Below are positions 24,418 through 32,504 of a stretch of DNA of 64,000 bases, in pieces; position 1 is the first letter of the stretch, and the number at the start of each line of letters is the position of its first letter. Both the position numbers and the translations under genes were made by a program. Source of the stretch: an uncultured Oscillospiraceae bacterium (GTDB lineage Bacteria > Bacillota > Clostridia > Oscillospirales > Ruminococcaceae); the NCBI GenBank assembly GCA_934539585.1, contig CAKTCT010000003.1, positions 51,362 through 115,361 on the forward strand. The letters run 5' to 3'. The notes beneath the pieces are model-generated. The model was given only the letters and a program-made list of their open reading frames with translations. It was not told the DNA's origin and ran no database searches.

Positions 24418-25266
24418 TTACTTCTTCAGGGCGTCCAGAGTGGTCTGCTTGCCGCCGTAGAGGCCCATGGGCTCCACGTGGATGACGGCCACGGAGACGA
24501 CGTGGGTGCCGTTCTGGGCGTTGAAGTCGTCCAGGTAGGGCTGGTGCTGGAAGTAGTTGGCGTCAACCTCGCCGCTGTCCACCACGTTGTTGGGCTGGAC
24601 GTAATCGGTGAACTCCTTGATGTCCAGGGTGACGTTTTTCTCGGCCAGGATGTCCTTGGCGATGGCCAGGATTTCGGCGTGGGGGGAGGGGGTGGCCGCT
24701 ACGGTGATGGTCTCGCCGGCGAGGGCGTCATAGTCTACCGTAGAGTCGAAGCCGTCGGTGGGGTTATCCACCAGGGGGACCACCGCGCCGTCGTACTTCT
24801 CTTTGATGAAGTCAACGACCTGCTGGCTTTCCACTGCGGCGATCAGGGCTTTGGTCTTGTCGGTTTCCTCGTTGCCTTCCTTGACGGCCAGAATGTTGCC
24901 GTAGGCGGAGGAGGAGCCTTCGATGAGGAGTGAGTCTTCAACGGGGTTCAGGTCCGCGGGGATGGCGTAGTTGGAGTTGATGACGGCGTAATCCACGTCC
25001 TTGAGAACGTTGGGGAGCTGGGCCGCCTCAACCTCTTTGAACTCGATGTTCAGGGGATTCTCAACGATGTCGTTGATGGTGGCGGTGATGCCGGCGCCGT
25101 CTTTCAGCTTGATGTAGCCGTTATCTTCCAGGAGGAGGAGGGCCCGGGCTTCGTTGGTGGTGTCGTTGGGGACGGCGATCTGGATGTTGGATTTGCTGGA
25201 GCAGCCGGTGAAGGCGGTCAGCGCCAGGACCGCGCCGGAGAGGAGAGCGAGAACTTTCTTTTTCAT
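24418..25266 (-). CDS. metQ: Methionine-binding lipoprotein MetQ
   Basis: Extracytoplasmic methionine-binding lipoprotein of the NlpA family, 282 residues. The signal peptide MKKKVLALLSGAVLALTAF ends in lipobox FTGC. The mature protein has the family layout, including FKEVEAAQLPNVLKDVDYAVI near 80 and HQPYLDDFNAQNGTHV near 240. It is the first structural gene of the unit, preceded by a promoter and a short Met/Cys-rich leader ORF that may regulate it. I see no SAM riboswitch or Met T-box upstream. Confidence 0.93.
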   Translation of the reverse strand: MKKKVLALLSGAVLALTAFTGCSSKSNIQIAVPNDTTNEARALLLLEDNGYIKLKDGAGITATINDIVENPLNIEFKEVEAAQLPNVLKDVDYAVINSNYAIPADLNPVEDSLLIEGSSSAYGNILAVKEGNEETDKTKALIAAVESQQVVDFIKEKYDGAVVPLVDNPTDGFDSTVDYDALAGETITVAATPSPHAEILAIAKDILAEKNVTLDIKEFTDYVQPNNVVDSGEVDANYFQHQPYLDDFNAQNGTHVVSVAVIHVEPMGLYGGKQTTLDALKK

Positions 25267-25317
25267 TATAAATCAACCTTTCTTGTTGTGTCGTGGGGTT
25301 ACAGGCGGATGGGAGCG

Positions 25318-25386
25318 TCACATTCGGCACATCCGACACATTCGGCCGGTGAGGGTTCTGGCAAAGACTTTTCTGTTTTTCGTCAT
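25318..25386 (-). CDS. Putative Met/Cys leader peptide of metQNI
   Basis: A 22-codon ORF 51 bp before metQ, from ATG 25386 with AAGGAG 11 nt upstream to TGA. The N-terminus is basic (MTKNRKVFARTLT) and it ends GRMCRMCRM, giving three Met and two Cys codons in the last eight. That is the composition expected of a ribosome-sensing attenuator for sulfur amino acids. GTGTCG within the Met-Cys codons can pair with CGACAC just upstream of the metQ ribosome binding site. No T-run terminator is seen between leader and metQ, so control of translation is as likely as attenuation. Expression is inferred only. Confidence 0.5.
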   Translation of the reverse strand: MTKNRKVFARTLTGRMCRMCRM

Positions 25387-25420
25387 CGCTTGATCAGCTC
25401 CTTTGTTTTGTCTGAGCTTA

Positions 25421-25450
25421 TTATACCGGAAAGAGAGGGTTTTGTCCAAT
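25421..25450 (-). promoter_or_regulatory. Promoter of metQNI
   Basis: TTGGAC and TATAAT on the minus strand with an 18-bp spacer, about 35 bp upstream of the leader ORF. Confidence 0.75.
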
Positions 25451-25546
25451 ACGGAATAGGTATAGCGAGATATAGGATGAATCTATAATCTGGCGGGCGT
25501 AAATGGAGGAGAGTCTGTAAGATTATTTCAGAAACGTTGGCAAAGA

Positions 25547-26018
25547 AAGTTTTGGGTCCAGCCTTTTTCAAAAGGCTGGCAGGTGGAGGGCAGAGCCCTC
25601 CTCGCTTTCCGCAGAAAGCGAAATCCAACTCCGTTGCGCCTCGGGCGCAACCCAAAAATGGGCAAAGGCGGCCCGCAGGCCGCCCGCGGGAACCGCGGCC
25701 GCAATTTCGGAGAAATTGCGGCATGACGCACCTCCGATTTATCCGGAGCGCAAAATCGCGTCAGCGAGTCGAAACGTTTCTGCGTTTCTTCTCGCTGGTG
25801 CGGGTTTTGTTTGGTGGGCGGGAGGGGCAGGACTGCGTCCTGAGGGGAACCCCTTGATAGGGTTCCCCTCGCCCCAACGTCCCACCGGGACGTTGGGGCT
25901 GCCCTTCCTGATCTTTTGGGTATCATTTGGGGTGTTTCGCCCTCTGCGGAGGGCGAGGAAGGGGCTTTGCCCCTTCCATCCCCACCAGCCTTTTGGGAAA
26001 AGGCTGGATCGAAAACTT
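25547..26018 (+). repeat. R2 hairpin-chain repeat, copy C
   Basis: Full-length R2. The left end is AAGTTTTGGGTCCAGCC and the right end is GGCTGGATCGAAAACTT, whose complement matches the left end more closely than in the other copies. The paired stem CCAACGTCCC/GGGACGTTGG replaces the CCCGACAGCC-type stem of copy B2. It lies between the divergent metQ and HD-domain genes. Confidence 0.9.
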
Positions 26019-26021
26019 TAC

Positions 26022-26214
26022 TTGTGTTGGCTGACAGGTTCTACGGATTTTACGGGTGCTCACAATTCGTCGCCGCGCAGCTTGTCGCGCGGCCATCGAA
26101 GCATGACGCGAGGTGTTAGGCCGCGTCGACATGGGAGCGGCGACACGCCGCCCGCGCAGCCTGTCGCGCGGCCAATGAAACTTGGCGCGAGGAAAACAGC
26201 CGCGTCGACATGGC
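26022..26214 (+). repeat. R3 modules, tandem
   Basis: One full R3-like unit (GTCGCCGCGCAGCTTGTCGC to GGGAGCGGCGACACGCCGC) is followed directly by a partial second one (CCGCGCAGCCTGTCGCGCGG to GCGTCGACATGG). A fragment GGCTGGATCGAAAACTT, the R2 right end, follows at 26212-26229. Confidence 0.8.
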
Positions 26215-26231
26215 TGGATCGAAAACTTTCT

Positions 26232-26259
26232 TTGCGAACGTGGGGGTTTGTGTTATAAT
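26232..26259 (+). promoter_or_regulatory. Promoter of the HD-domain gene
   Basis: Extended -10 TGTTATAAT (26251-26259) with TTGCGA 16 bp upstream of the hexamer. The -35 box lies within a few bases of an R2 right-end fragment. Confidence 0.7.
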
Positions 26260-26289
26260 AAAGAGGAGAAATTTAAGGGGGACGATTTT

Positions 26290-26949
26290 TTGATTACTTT
26301 CGAAGACCTCCGCCGCAGCGGTGCGGTGGCGACGTATATCCAGAAGGCCGACGATTCCTTATCCGCCCTGGGCTTCACCGAGCACAGTTTCGCCCACGTG
26401 ACCAAGGCTGCCATGGAGGCGGGGCACATCCTGGAAACCATGGGCTACCCGCCCCGGGAGGCGGAACTGGCCCGGATCGCCGGGTACCTCCACGACATCG
26501 GCAACATCGTCAACCGGGTGGACCACGCCCAGAGCGGCGCGGTGATGGCTTTCCGTATCCTGGACAAGATGGGCATGGATCCGGCGGAGATCGCCGACGT
26601 CATTTCCGCCATCGGCAACCACGACGAGGGCACCGCCATGCCGGTGAATCCCGTGGCCGCCGCGCTGATTTTAGCGGACAAGACCGACGTCCGCCGGAGC
26701 CGGGTGCGGAACCAGGATTTCGCCACCTTCGACATCCACGACCGGGTCAACTACGCCGTGGAGTCCGCCGAGACCGTCATCAACGAGGAGCGCACCGCCA
26801 TTGTCCTGCGGATCGTCATTGACACGGAAATTTCGGCGGTGATGGACTATTTTGAGATTTTCCTGGGGCGGATGGTCCTCTGCCGGAAGGCCGCGGAGAA
26901 GCTGGGGCTGCGGTTCAAGCTGGTGATCAACGGCCAGGAGCTACTGTGA
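26290..26949 (+). CDS. HD-domain phosphohydrolase
   Basis: A 219-residue metal-dependent phosphohydrolase of the HD superfamily. Motifs: HSFAHVTKAAMEAG near 36, the diagnostic GYLHDIGNIVNRVDH near 70, and IGNHDEGTAM and ILADKTDVRRSR further on, giving the H...HD...D set. Natural substrates for this type range from nucleotides to cyclic dinucleotides and cannot be chosen here. The TTG start at 26290 follows AAGGGGG; the frame is open for 36 more codons upstream, but that part lies over the promoter and repeat. It is a single-gene unit followed about 60 bp later by the pur operon promoter. Confidence 0.85.
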   Translation: MITFEDLRRSGAVATYIQKADDSLSALGFTEHSFAHVTKAAMEAGHILETMGYPPREAELARIAGYLHDIGNIVNRVDHAQSGAVMAFRILDKMGMDPAEIADVISAIGNHDEGTAMPVNPVAAALILADKTDVRRSRVRNQDFATFDIHDRVNYAVESAETVINEERTAIVLRIVIDTEISAVMDYFEIFLGRMVLCRKAAEKLGLRFKLVINGQELL

Positions 26950-27011
26950 TCCTCCGCCTTTCTGCACAAAAGGGTCCCCCTGGGAGGGGGCGATTTGTGA
27001 AGAATTGGGCC

Positions 27012-27040
27012 TTGTCAAACGGCGGGTTTTGCCGTAAAAT
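27012..27040 (+). promoter_or_regulatory. Promoter of the pur operon
   Basis: TTGTCA and TAAAAT with a 17-bp spacer, about 275 bp before purE. Confidence 0.8.
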
Positions 27041-27046
27041 AGAAGT

Positions 27047-27231
27047 AGTAGAGTTTTGCAAACGGCTTGCGGGTATCGTCCTGCGCGAGGTGTTTCCATG
27101 AGCGTTCGGTCCGGGCTGCGCAGCAGCGTTTTCGGTATGCTGGCCGCCGGAACATTCCGGCACGGTGGGATTCGTGCAACCTTTTGCTGACTTGGTCTGT
27201 CGCTGCGATTGGGTTTGGTCGCAGCGTTTTT
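27047..27231 (+). promoter_or_regulatory. pur operon leader with intrinsic terminator, aptamer class unassigned
   Basis: A leader of about 185 nt upstream of purE. It ends in a classical terminator: CGCTGCGA (27201-27208), TCGCAGCG (27219-27226), then TTTTT. Upstream, GCTGCGCAGCAGCG (27115-27128) can pair with the terminator 5' arm and could act as antiterminator. Other stems include GCGGG/CCTGC and GCCGGA/TCCGGC. I could not match it to the purine, PRPP or ZTP aptamer consensus. A 30-codon ORF (27098-27190, GAGG upstream) lies inside and could alternatively be a leader peptide. Confidence 0.6.
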
Positions 27232-27316
27232 CTTTTCCGGCTTGCCGGAGGGCGGGACTTCAAGCACCCCGCTCACGCGATTTCACAAAGAAAAGTTTGA
27301 AAGCGGAGGAATCAGA

Positions 27317-27817
27317 ATGAGAAAAAAAGTTGCGGTCATTATGGGCAGCGACAGCGACTGGGGGACCGTGAAAAAGGCCGTGGCCGTCCTCAGGGAGTAC
27401 GGCGTTGAGACCGAGGCCCACGTCATGAGCGCCCACCGCACCCCGGCCGCCGCTGCGGAGTTCGCGGCTTCCGCCCGGGAGAAGGGCTTCGGCGTCATAA
27501 TCGCTGCGGCGGGGATGGCGGCCCATTTGGCCGGTGTTCTGGCGGCGCAGACCACCCTGCCGGTCATCGGCATCCCGGTGAAATCCGCGGCCCTGGAGGG
27601 CATGGACGCCCTGCTGGCCACAGTGATGATGCCCAAGGGCATCCCGGTGGCCACGGTGGCCATCGACGGCGCGGCCAACGCCGGATACCTGGCGGTGGAG
27701 ATTCTGGCCCTGTCCGACGATGAACTGGCCGCCCGGCTGGACGCTTCCCGGAAGGAAATGGCCGAGGAAGTGGCCCGGAAGGACCGGAAGCTCCAGGACG
27801 AGGTCAACGCCCTGTAA
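27317..27817 (+). CDS. purE: 5-(carboxyamino)imidazole ribonucleotide mutase
   Basis: Carries out the carboxylation step AIR to CAIR in purine synthesis (as N5-CAIR mutase, or as a class II CO2-using enzyme if no purK exists; purK is not seen here). The 166 residues have the PurE signatures MGSDSDW, the loop MSAHRTP (near 40), AAAGMAAHLAGV (near 72) and GIPVKSAALEGMDALLA. The start ATG follows GGAGG at 7 nt. It is first in the eight-gene pur unit, behind the leader terminator. Confidence 0.95.
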   Translation: MRKKVAVIMGSDSDWGTVKKAVAVLREYGVETEAHVMSAHRTPAAAAEFAASAREKGFGVIIAAAGMAAHLAGVLAAQTTLPVIGIPVKSAALEGMDALLATVMMPKGIPVATVAIDGAANAGYLAVEILALSDDELAARLDASRKEMAEEVARKDRKLQDEVNAL

Positions 27818-27863
27818 TCTGTTCATTCACACCAACCTTCAATAAAGAAAAGGAGCGATCACC

Positions 27864-28583
27864 ATGGCAAACGTGGAAAAACTGGAACAGCTGTATGAAG
27901 GAAAAGCGAAAAAGGTCTTCAGGACCAGCGACCCCGAGCTTTACATCGTGGAGTACAAGGACGATGCCACGGCCCTCAACGGCCTGAAAAAGGGCACCAT
28001 CCGGGGCAAGGGCGTGGTCAACAACCGCATGAGCAACTATATGATGAGCCTGCTGGAAAAGGAAGGGGTCCCCACCCACTTTGTGGAGGAGCTCTCCGAC
28101 CGGGAGACCCTGGTGAAGAAAGTCACCATCGTTCCCCTGGAGGTCATTGTCCGGAACATCGCCGCCGGTTCCTTCTCCAAGCGATACGGCGTGGAGGAGG
28201 GCACCGAGCTGTCCATCCCCACCATTGAGTTCTCCCTGAAAAACGACGACCTGGGCGATCCCCTGATCAACGACTACCACGCCCTGGCCATCAACCTCTG
28301 CACCAAGGAGGAGCTGGAGACTATCAAGAAGTACGCCTTCGCCGTCAACGACTTCATGAAGGAGTACCTGCTGAAGGCCGGGGTCATCCTGGTGGACTTC
28401 AAGCTGGAGTTCGGCAAGCTCTCCGACGGCACCATCGTGCTGGCCGACGAGATCAGTCCCGACACCTGCCGCTTCTGGGACGTGAAGACCCACGCCCATC
28501 TGGACAAGGACCTGTTCCGCCGGGACCTGGGCGGCGCAGAGGAAGCCTACCAGGAAATGATGAAGCGTCTTTTCGGCGAATAA
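27864..28583 (+). CDS. purC: SAICAR synthetase
   Basis: Joins CAIR and aspartate using ATP to give SAICAR. The 239 residues show the family features LYEGKAKKVF near the N-terminus, KKGTIRGKGVVNNRMSNY near 45, VPLEVIVRNIAAGSFSKRYG (signature, near 92) and VLADEISPDTCRFWD (near 192). AAGGAGC precedes the ATG. It lies 46 bp after purE. Confidence 0.95.
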   Translation: MANVEKLEQLYEGKAKKVFRTSDPELYIVEYKDDATALNGLKKGTIRGKGVVNNRMSNYMMSLLEKEGVPTHFVEELSDRETLVKKVTIVPLEVIVRNIAAGSFSKRYGVEEGTELSIPTIEFSLKNDDLGDPLINDYHALAINLCTKEELETIKKYAFAVNDFMKEYLLKAGVILVDFKLEFGKLSDGTIVLADEISPDTCRFWDVKTHAHLDKDLFRRDLGGAEEAYQEMMKRLFGE

Positions 28584-28609
28584 TGCGGCAGTTTTAAGGA
28601 GGATCACCC

Positions 28610-30016
28610 TTGGGAGGATTTTTTGGAGTCGTCTCCAACCGGGACTGCGTCACGGATCTCTTTTTCGGCGTGGACTACCATTCCCACCTGGGCACCCGCC
28701 GGGGGGGAATGGCCGTCTACTCCAACGAGAGCTTTGAGCGGTCCATTCACAACATCGAAAACGCCCCGTTCCGCACCAAATTCGAGCGGGACGTGGACGA
28801 AATGCACGGCAACATGGGCATCGGCTGCATCTCCGACAGCGATCCCCAGCCGCTGATCGTCCGTTCCCATCTGGGAAACTACGCCATCACCACCGTGGGC
28901 TGCATCAACAACGCCGAGGCCCTGGCCCAGAAGGCCATGAACAACGGCGGCACCCACTTCTTAGAAATGAGCGGCGGGAAAATCAACGCCACCGAGCTGG
29001 TGGCCACCCTCATCAACACCGAACAGGACCTGGTCTCCGGGCTGCTCCACGCCCAGGAGGTCATCGAAGGGTCCATGAGCATCCTGCTGCTGACCGCAGA
29101 GGGGCTTTACGCCTCCCGGGACCGGCTGGGGCGGACGCCCATCGTTCTGGGACAGAAGGAGGGGGCAGTCTGCGCCTCCTTTGAGTCCTTCGCCTACCTG
29201 AACCTGGGGTACCACACCCTGCGGGAGCTGGGGCCCGGGGAGATCGTCCGCATCACCGAAGGCGGCGTGGAGACCCTTTCTCCCGCCCGGAAGCAGATGA
29301 AAATCTGCGCCTTCCTGTGGATGTACTACGGCTATCCCACCTCGGTCTACGAGGGGGTCAACGTGGAGGCCATGCGCTGCCGCAACGGCGAGATCATGGC
29401 GAAAAACGACGACAGCGCCACGGCGGAATCCGTGGCGGGCATCCCGGATTCCGGCATCGCCCACGCCATCGGCTACGCCAATCAGTCCCGCATCCCCTTT
29501 GCACGGCCCTTTATCAAGTACACCCCCACCTGGCCCCGGAGCTTTATGCCGGTGAACCAGGAGATGCGGAACCTGGTGGCCCACATGAAGCTGATCCCCG
29601 TGGACGAGCTCATCCGGGACAAGAGCCTGCTGTTCATCGACGATTCCATCGTCCGGGGGACCCAGATGCGGGAGACGGTGCAGTTCCTCTACGAAAGCGG
29701 GGCCAGGGAGGTCCACATCCGGTCGGCCTGTCCGCCCATCGTCTACGGCTGCAAGTATCTGAACTTCTCCCGGTCCAGCTCCGAGCTGGACCTGATCACC
29801 CGGCGGATTATGCTGGAGATCGAGGGGGAAAAGGCCATGGAGCATCTGGAGGAATACACCGTTTCCACCAGCGAGCGGTACAAAGAGATGATCGCCCGGA
29901 TCGCCAAGAAGCTGGATTTCACCACCCTGGGCTACCAGAGCCTGGAGGGAATGCTGGAGGCCATCGGCCTCCCCGGAGAGCAGGTCTGCACCTACTGCTG
30001 GACGGGAAAAGAATAA
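28610..30016 (+). CDS. purF: PurF-like amidophosphoribosyltransferase without N-terminal Cys nucleophile
   Basis: First committed step of purine synthesis, PRPP to phosphoribosylamine. The 468 residues have an N-terminal Ntn-hydrolase-like glutaminase domain and a C-terminal PRTase domain with LLFIDDSIVRGTQMRETV (near 345). Cysteines in KICAF, VYGCKY and CTYCW match the positions of iron-sulfur ligands in Bacillus-type PurF. The N-terminus reads MGGFFGVV, where the catalytic Cys of a CGxFG motif should follow Met; HTRYST is replaced by GCISDSD. The TTG start has AAGGAGG 7 nt upstream and a stop codon lies a few codons before, so no longer N-terminus is possible. It may use ammonia or a separate glutaminase. 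Confidence 0.85.
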   Translation: MGGFFGVVSNRDCVTDLFFGVDYHSHLGTRRGGMAVYSNESFERSIHNIENAPFRTKFERDVDEMHGNMGIGCISDSDPQPLIVRSHLGNYAITTVGCINNAEALAQKAMNNGGTHFLEMSGGKINATELVATLINTEQDLVSGLLHAQEVIEGSMSILLLTAEGLYASRDRLGRTPIVLGQKEGAVCASFESFAYLNLGYHTLRELGPGEIVRITEGGVETLSPARKQMKICAFLWMYYGYPTSVYEGVNVEAMRCRNGEIMAKNDDSATAESVAGIPDSGIAHAIGYANQSRIPFARPFIKYTPTWPRSFMPVNQEMRNLVAHMKLIPVDELIRDKSLLFIDDSIVRGTQMRETVQFLYESGAREVHIRSACPPIVYGCKYLNFSRSSSELDLITRRIMLEIEGEKAMEHLEEYTVSTSERYKEMIARIAKKLDFTTLGYQSLEGMLEAIGLPGEQVCTYCWTGKE

Positions 30017-30034
30017 CGGAAAGGCAGGAACATC

Positions 30035-31069
30035 ATGAAAAGTTTCAGCGACAGCTATAAGAAGGCCGGCGTAGACGTCACCGCCGGGTACAAGGCCGTG
30101 GAGCTGATGAAGGCTCACGTGGCCCGGACCATGACCTCCTCGGTCCTGACGGGGCTGGGCGGCTTCGGCGGGCTTTACGAGCTGGATACGACCGGCATCG
30201 AGAAGCCCGTGCTGGTCTCCGGCACCGACGGCGTGGGGACGAAACTGAAAATCGCCTTCCTCATGGACAAACACGACACCGTGGGCATCGACTGCGTGGC
30301 CATGTGCGTCAACGACATCATCTGCTGCGGCGCGAAGCCCCAGTTCTTCCTGGACTACATCGCCGTTGGCAAGAACTACCCCGAAAAGGTGGCCCAGATC
30401 GTCTCCGGCGTGGCCGAGGGCTGCGTCCAGGCGGGGTGCGCCCTGGTGGGCGGCGAGACCGCCGAGATGCCCGGGTTCTATCCCGCCGACGAATACGACC
30501 TGGCGGGGTTCTCTGTGGGCGTGGTGGACAAATGTAAGATTCTGGACAAGGAAACGGAGCAGGCCGGGGACGTGCTCATCGCGCTGCCCTCCTCCGGCGT
30601 TCACTCCAACGGGTTCTCCCTGGTCCGGAAGGTCTTCAACATCGAGAAGGCCGACCTCCACACCCAGGTGGAGTCTCTGGGCGCAAGCCTGGGCGAGACG
30701 CTGCTGACCCCCACTAAAATCTACGTAAAGCCCATGCTGGCCCTCTTTGACCAGGTGAAGGTCAAGGCCGTGGCCCACATCACCGGCGGCGGCTTCTTTG
30801 AGAACATCCCCCGGGCGCTGAAGGACGGGCTTTCCGCCAGGATCGCCAAGGCGGACGTCAGGGTCCTGCCCATTTTCGATCTGATCCAGCAGATGGGCAA
30901 AATCCCGGAGCGGGATATGTATAACACCTTTAACATGGGCGTGGGCATGGCGGTCTGCGTCGCCAGGGAGGACGCGGAGAAGGCTCTGGAGGTCCTCCGG
31001 GCCGCCGGCGAGGACGCTTATGTCCTGGGCGAGCTGGTAGAGAGCAGCGAGGGCGTTATCCTCGAATAA
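30035..31069 (+). CDS. purM: Phosphoribosylformylglycinamidine cyclo-ligase (AIR synthetase)
   Basis: ATP-dependent closure of FGAM to AIR, 344 residues, normal length. Motifs: [13 protein letters not shown] near 66, [20 protein letters not shown] near 87, [13 protein letters not shown] near 138, [15 protein letters not shown] near 188 and the C-terminal [15 protein letters not shown] near 248. GGAAAGG precedes the ATG, 18 bp after purF. Confidence 0.95.
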   Translation: MKSFSDSYKKAGVDVTAGYKAVELMKAHVARTMTSSVLTGLGGFGGLYELDTTGIEKPVLVSGTDGVGTKLKIAFLMDKHDTVGIDCVAMCVNDIICCGAKPQFFLDYIAVGKNYPEKVAQIVSGVAEGCVQAGCALVGGETAEMPGFYPADEYDLAGFSVGVVDKCKILDKETEQAGDVLIALPSSGVHSNGFSLVRKVFNIEKADLHTQVESLGASLGETLLTPTKIYVKPMLALFDQVKVKAVAHITGGGFFENIPRALKDGLSARIAKADVRVLPIFDLIQQMGKIPERDMYNTFNMGVGMAVCVAREDAEKALEVLRAAGEDAYVLGELVESSEGVILE

Positions 31070-31141
31070 AACGGTCTGGAAGACAGGGACGGCTTTCGCG
31101 GCGGCCCCTGTTTCCGTTGTTACGGAAAGGACGGAGCCCTT

Positions 31142-31768
31142 TTGAAAAACATTGTCGTGCTGGTGTCCGGCGGGGGCACCAACCTGCAGGCCCTGATCGA
31201 TGCCCAGAACCGGGGGGAGATCGTAAACGGCCGCATTTCCTGCGTCATCTCCTCCAAGGAGGGGGCCTACGCTCTGGAGCGGGCGGCGAAAAACGGCATC
31301 CCCTCCCGGGTGATCCCCCGGAGCGGGTATGAGAGCCGGGAGGCTTACAGCAAAGCCATCCTGGACGCCCTGCGGGAGGAGCGGGCCGACCTGGTGATCC
31401 TGGCGGGCTTCATGATCATCCTGGACGAATCGGTGCCCGCAGCGTTCCCCAATCAGATTCTGAACGTCCATCCGGCCCTGATCCCCTCCTTCTGCGGGCC
31501 GGGATACTACGGGCTGAAGGTCCACGAGGCCGCTCTGGAGGCCGGGGTGAAAGTCACCGGGGCCACGGTCCACTTTGTCAGCGCGGTCTGCGACGGCGGG
31601 CCCATTATTCTGCAGGAGCCGGTTCCTGTGGAAAACAACGACACCCCCGAGACCTTGCAGCGCCGGGTCATGGAGCAGGCCGAGTGGAAGATCCTGCCCC
31701 GGGCTGCCAGCCTTTTCTGTCAGGGGAAGATCACCGTCCGGGACGGCCGGGCGTACGTGGAAGAATAA
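31142..31768 (+). CDS. purN: Phosphoribosylglycinamide formyltransferase
   Basis: Transfers a formyl group from 10-formyl-THF to GAR, 208 residues. Signatures: LVSGGGTNLQALID at the N-terminus, ILNVHPALIPSF near 104 (catalytic Asn and His) and VSAVCDGGPIILQ near 145 (catalytic Asp region). The start is TTG at 31142 behind GGACGGAG; the reading frame begins with KNIVVLVSGGG as in homologues. Confidence 0.95.
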   Translation: MKNIVVLVSGGGTNLQALIDAQNRGEIVNGRISCVISSKEGAYALERAAKNGIPSRVIPRSGYESREAYSKAILDALREERADLVILAGFMIILDESVPAAFPNQILNVHPALIPSFCGPGYYGLKVHEAALEAGVKVTGATVHFVSAVCDGGPIILQEPVPVENNDTPETLQRRVMEQAEWKILPRAASLFCQGKITVRDGRAYVEE

Positions 31769-31780
31769 CAGGAGGTCACT

Positions 31781-32482
31781 ATGCTGAATCTGGAAACCTA
31801 TCTTAGCGGAAATACCTATCCCGGCCGGGGCGTGCTCCTGGGCCGGTCTGCCGATAACCGCCATGCGGTCATCGCCTACTTCATCATGGGCCGCAGTGAG
31901 AACAGCCGCAACCGCATCTTTGAGGAGACGGAGGACGGCATCCGCACCCGGGCCTTTGACGAGTCCAGGATGACCGACCCCTCTCTTATCATCTACCACC
32001 CCGTCCGGAAGGCGGGGAGCTTCACCGTTGTCACCAACGGCGACCAGACCGATACCGTGGCCGGCTATCTCAAGGCGGGGCGGACCTTTGAGGAGGCCCT
32101 CCGGACCCGGACCTTCGAGCCCGACGGCCTCAACTGGACCCCCCGCATCTCCGGCCTCCTTTCGGAGAACGGCGACTACCGGCTGTCCATCCTGAAAAGC
32201 GCCGACGGCGACGAAAGCTCCGTCCGGCGGTTCTTCTATGAGTATGAAAGCCCCAAGGCCGGGGCGGGCCACCTGATCCACACCTACGAGCACGACGGCA
32301 GCCCCATTCCCAGCTTTTCCGGGGAGCCGAGAACTGTGGAGCTGCCCTACGCCTGCATCAACTGCTTCACCAAGGCGGTGTGGGAGAGCCTGGACCCCGA
32401 CAACAAGGTCTCCCTTTTCACCCGGTTCATCAACCTGAAAACCGGTGAGACCGTCACCAAGATCGTCAACAAGCATGCGTGA
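31781..32482 (+). CDS. purO: IMP cyclohydrolase, PurO type
   Basis: Predicted to close FAICAR to IMP, the last step of the pathway. The 233 residues match the archaeal-type PurO family (PF07826): NTYPGRGVLLGRS at the N-terminus, YFIMGRSENSRNRIF near 28, and VTNGDQTDTV near 86. This is distinct from the MGS-like N-terminal domain of PurH. The next gene encodes the AICAR transformylase as a separate protein, so the two PurH activities are split here. AGGAGG lies 7 nt before the ATG; 12 bp after purN. Confidence 0.88.
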   Translation: MLNLETYLSGNTYPGRGVLLGRSADNRHAVIAYFIMGRSENSRNRIFEETEDGIRTRAFDESRMTDPSLIIYHPVRKAGSFTVVTNGDQTDTVAGYLKAGRTFEEALRTRTFEPDGLNWTPRISGLLSENGDYRLSILKSADGDESSVRRFFYEYESPKAGAGHLIHTYEHDGSPIPSFSGEPRTVELPYACINCFTKAVWESLDPDNKVSLFTRFINLKTGETVTKIVNKHA

Positions 32483-32504
32483 GAACGGGAAAGGAACGAG
32501 TATC

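Noticed and set aside
24345..25540. SAM riboswitch or Met T-box upstream of metQ
   Set aside because: No matching core motifs or terminator hairpin were found; only the short Met/Cys leader ORF is visible.
8717..26018. CRISPR or insertion sequence as explanation for the R1/R2 repeats
   Set aside because: Repeats are long, dispersed and not separated by uniform spacers, and no cas or transposase gene is present in the window.
27140..27190. Possible T-box antiterminator (GGTGGGATTCGTG) in the pur leader
   Set aside because: It does not match the GGTGGNACCGCG consensus, no stem I landmarks are seen, and the downstream genes are purine enzymes, not amino-acid genes.
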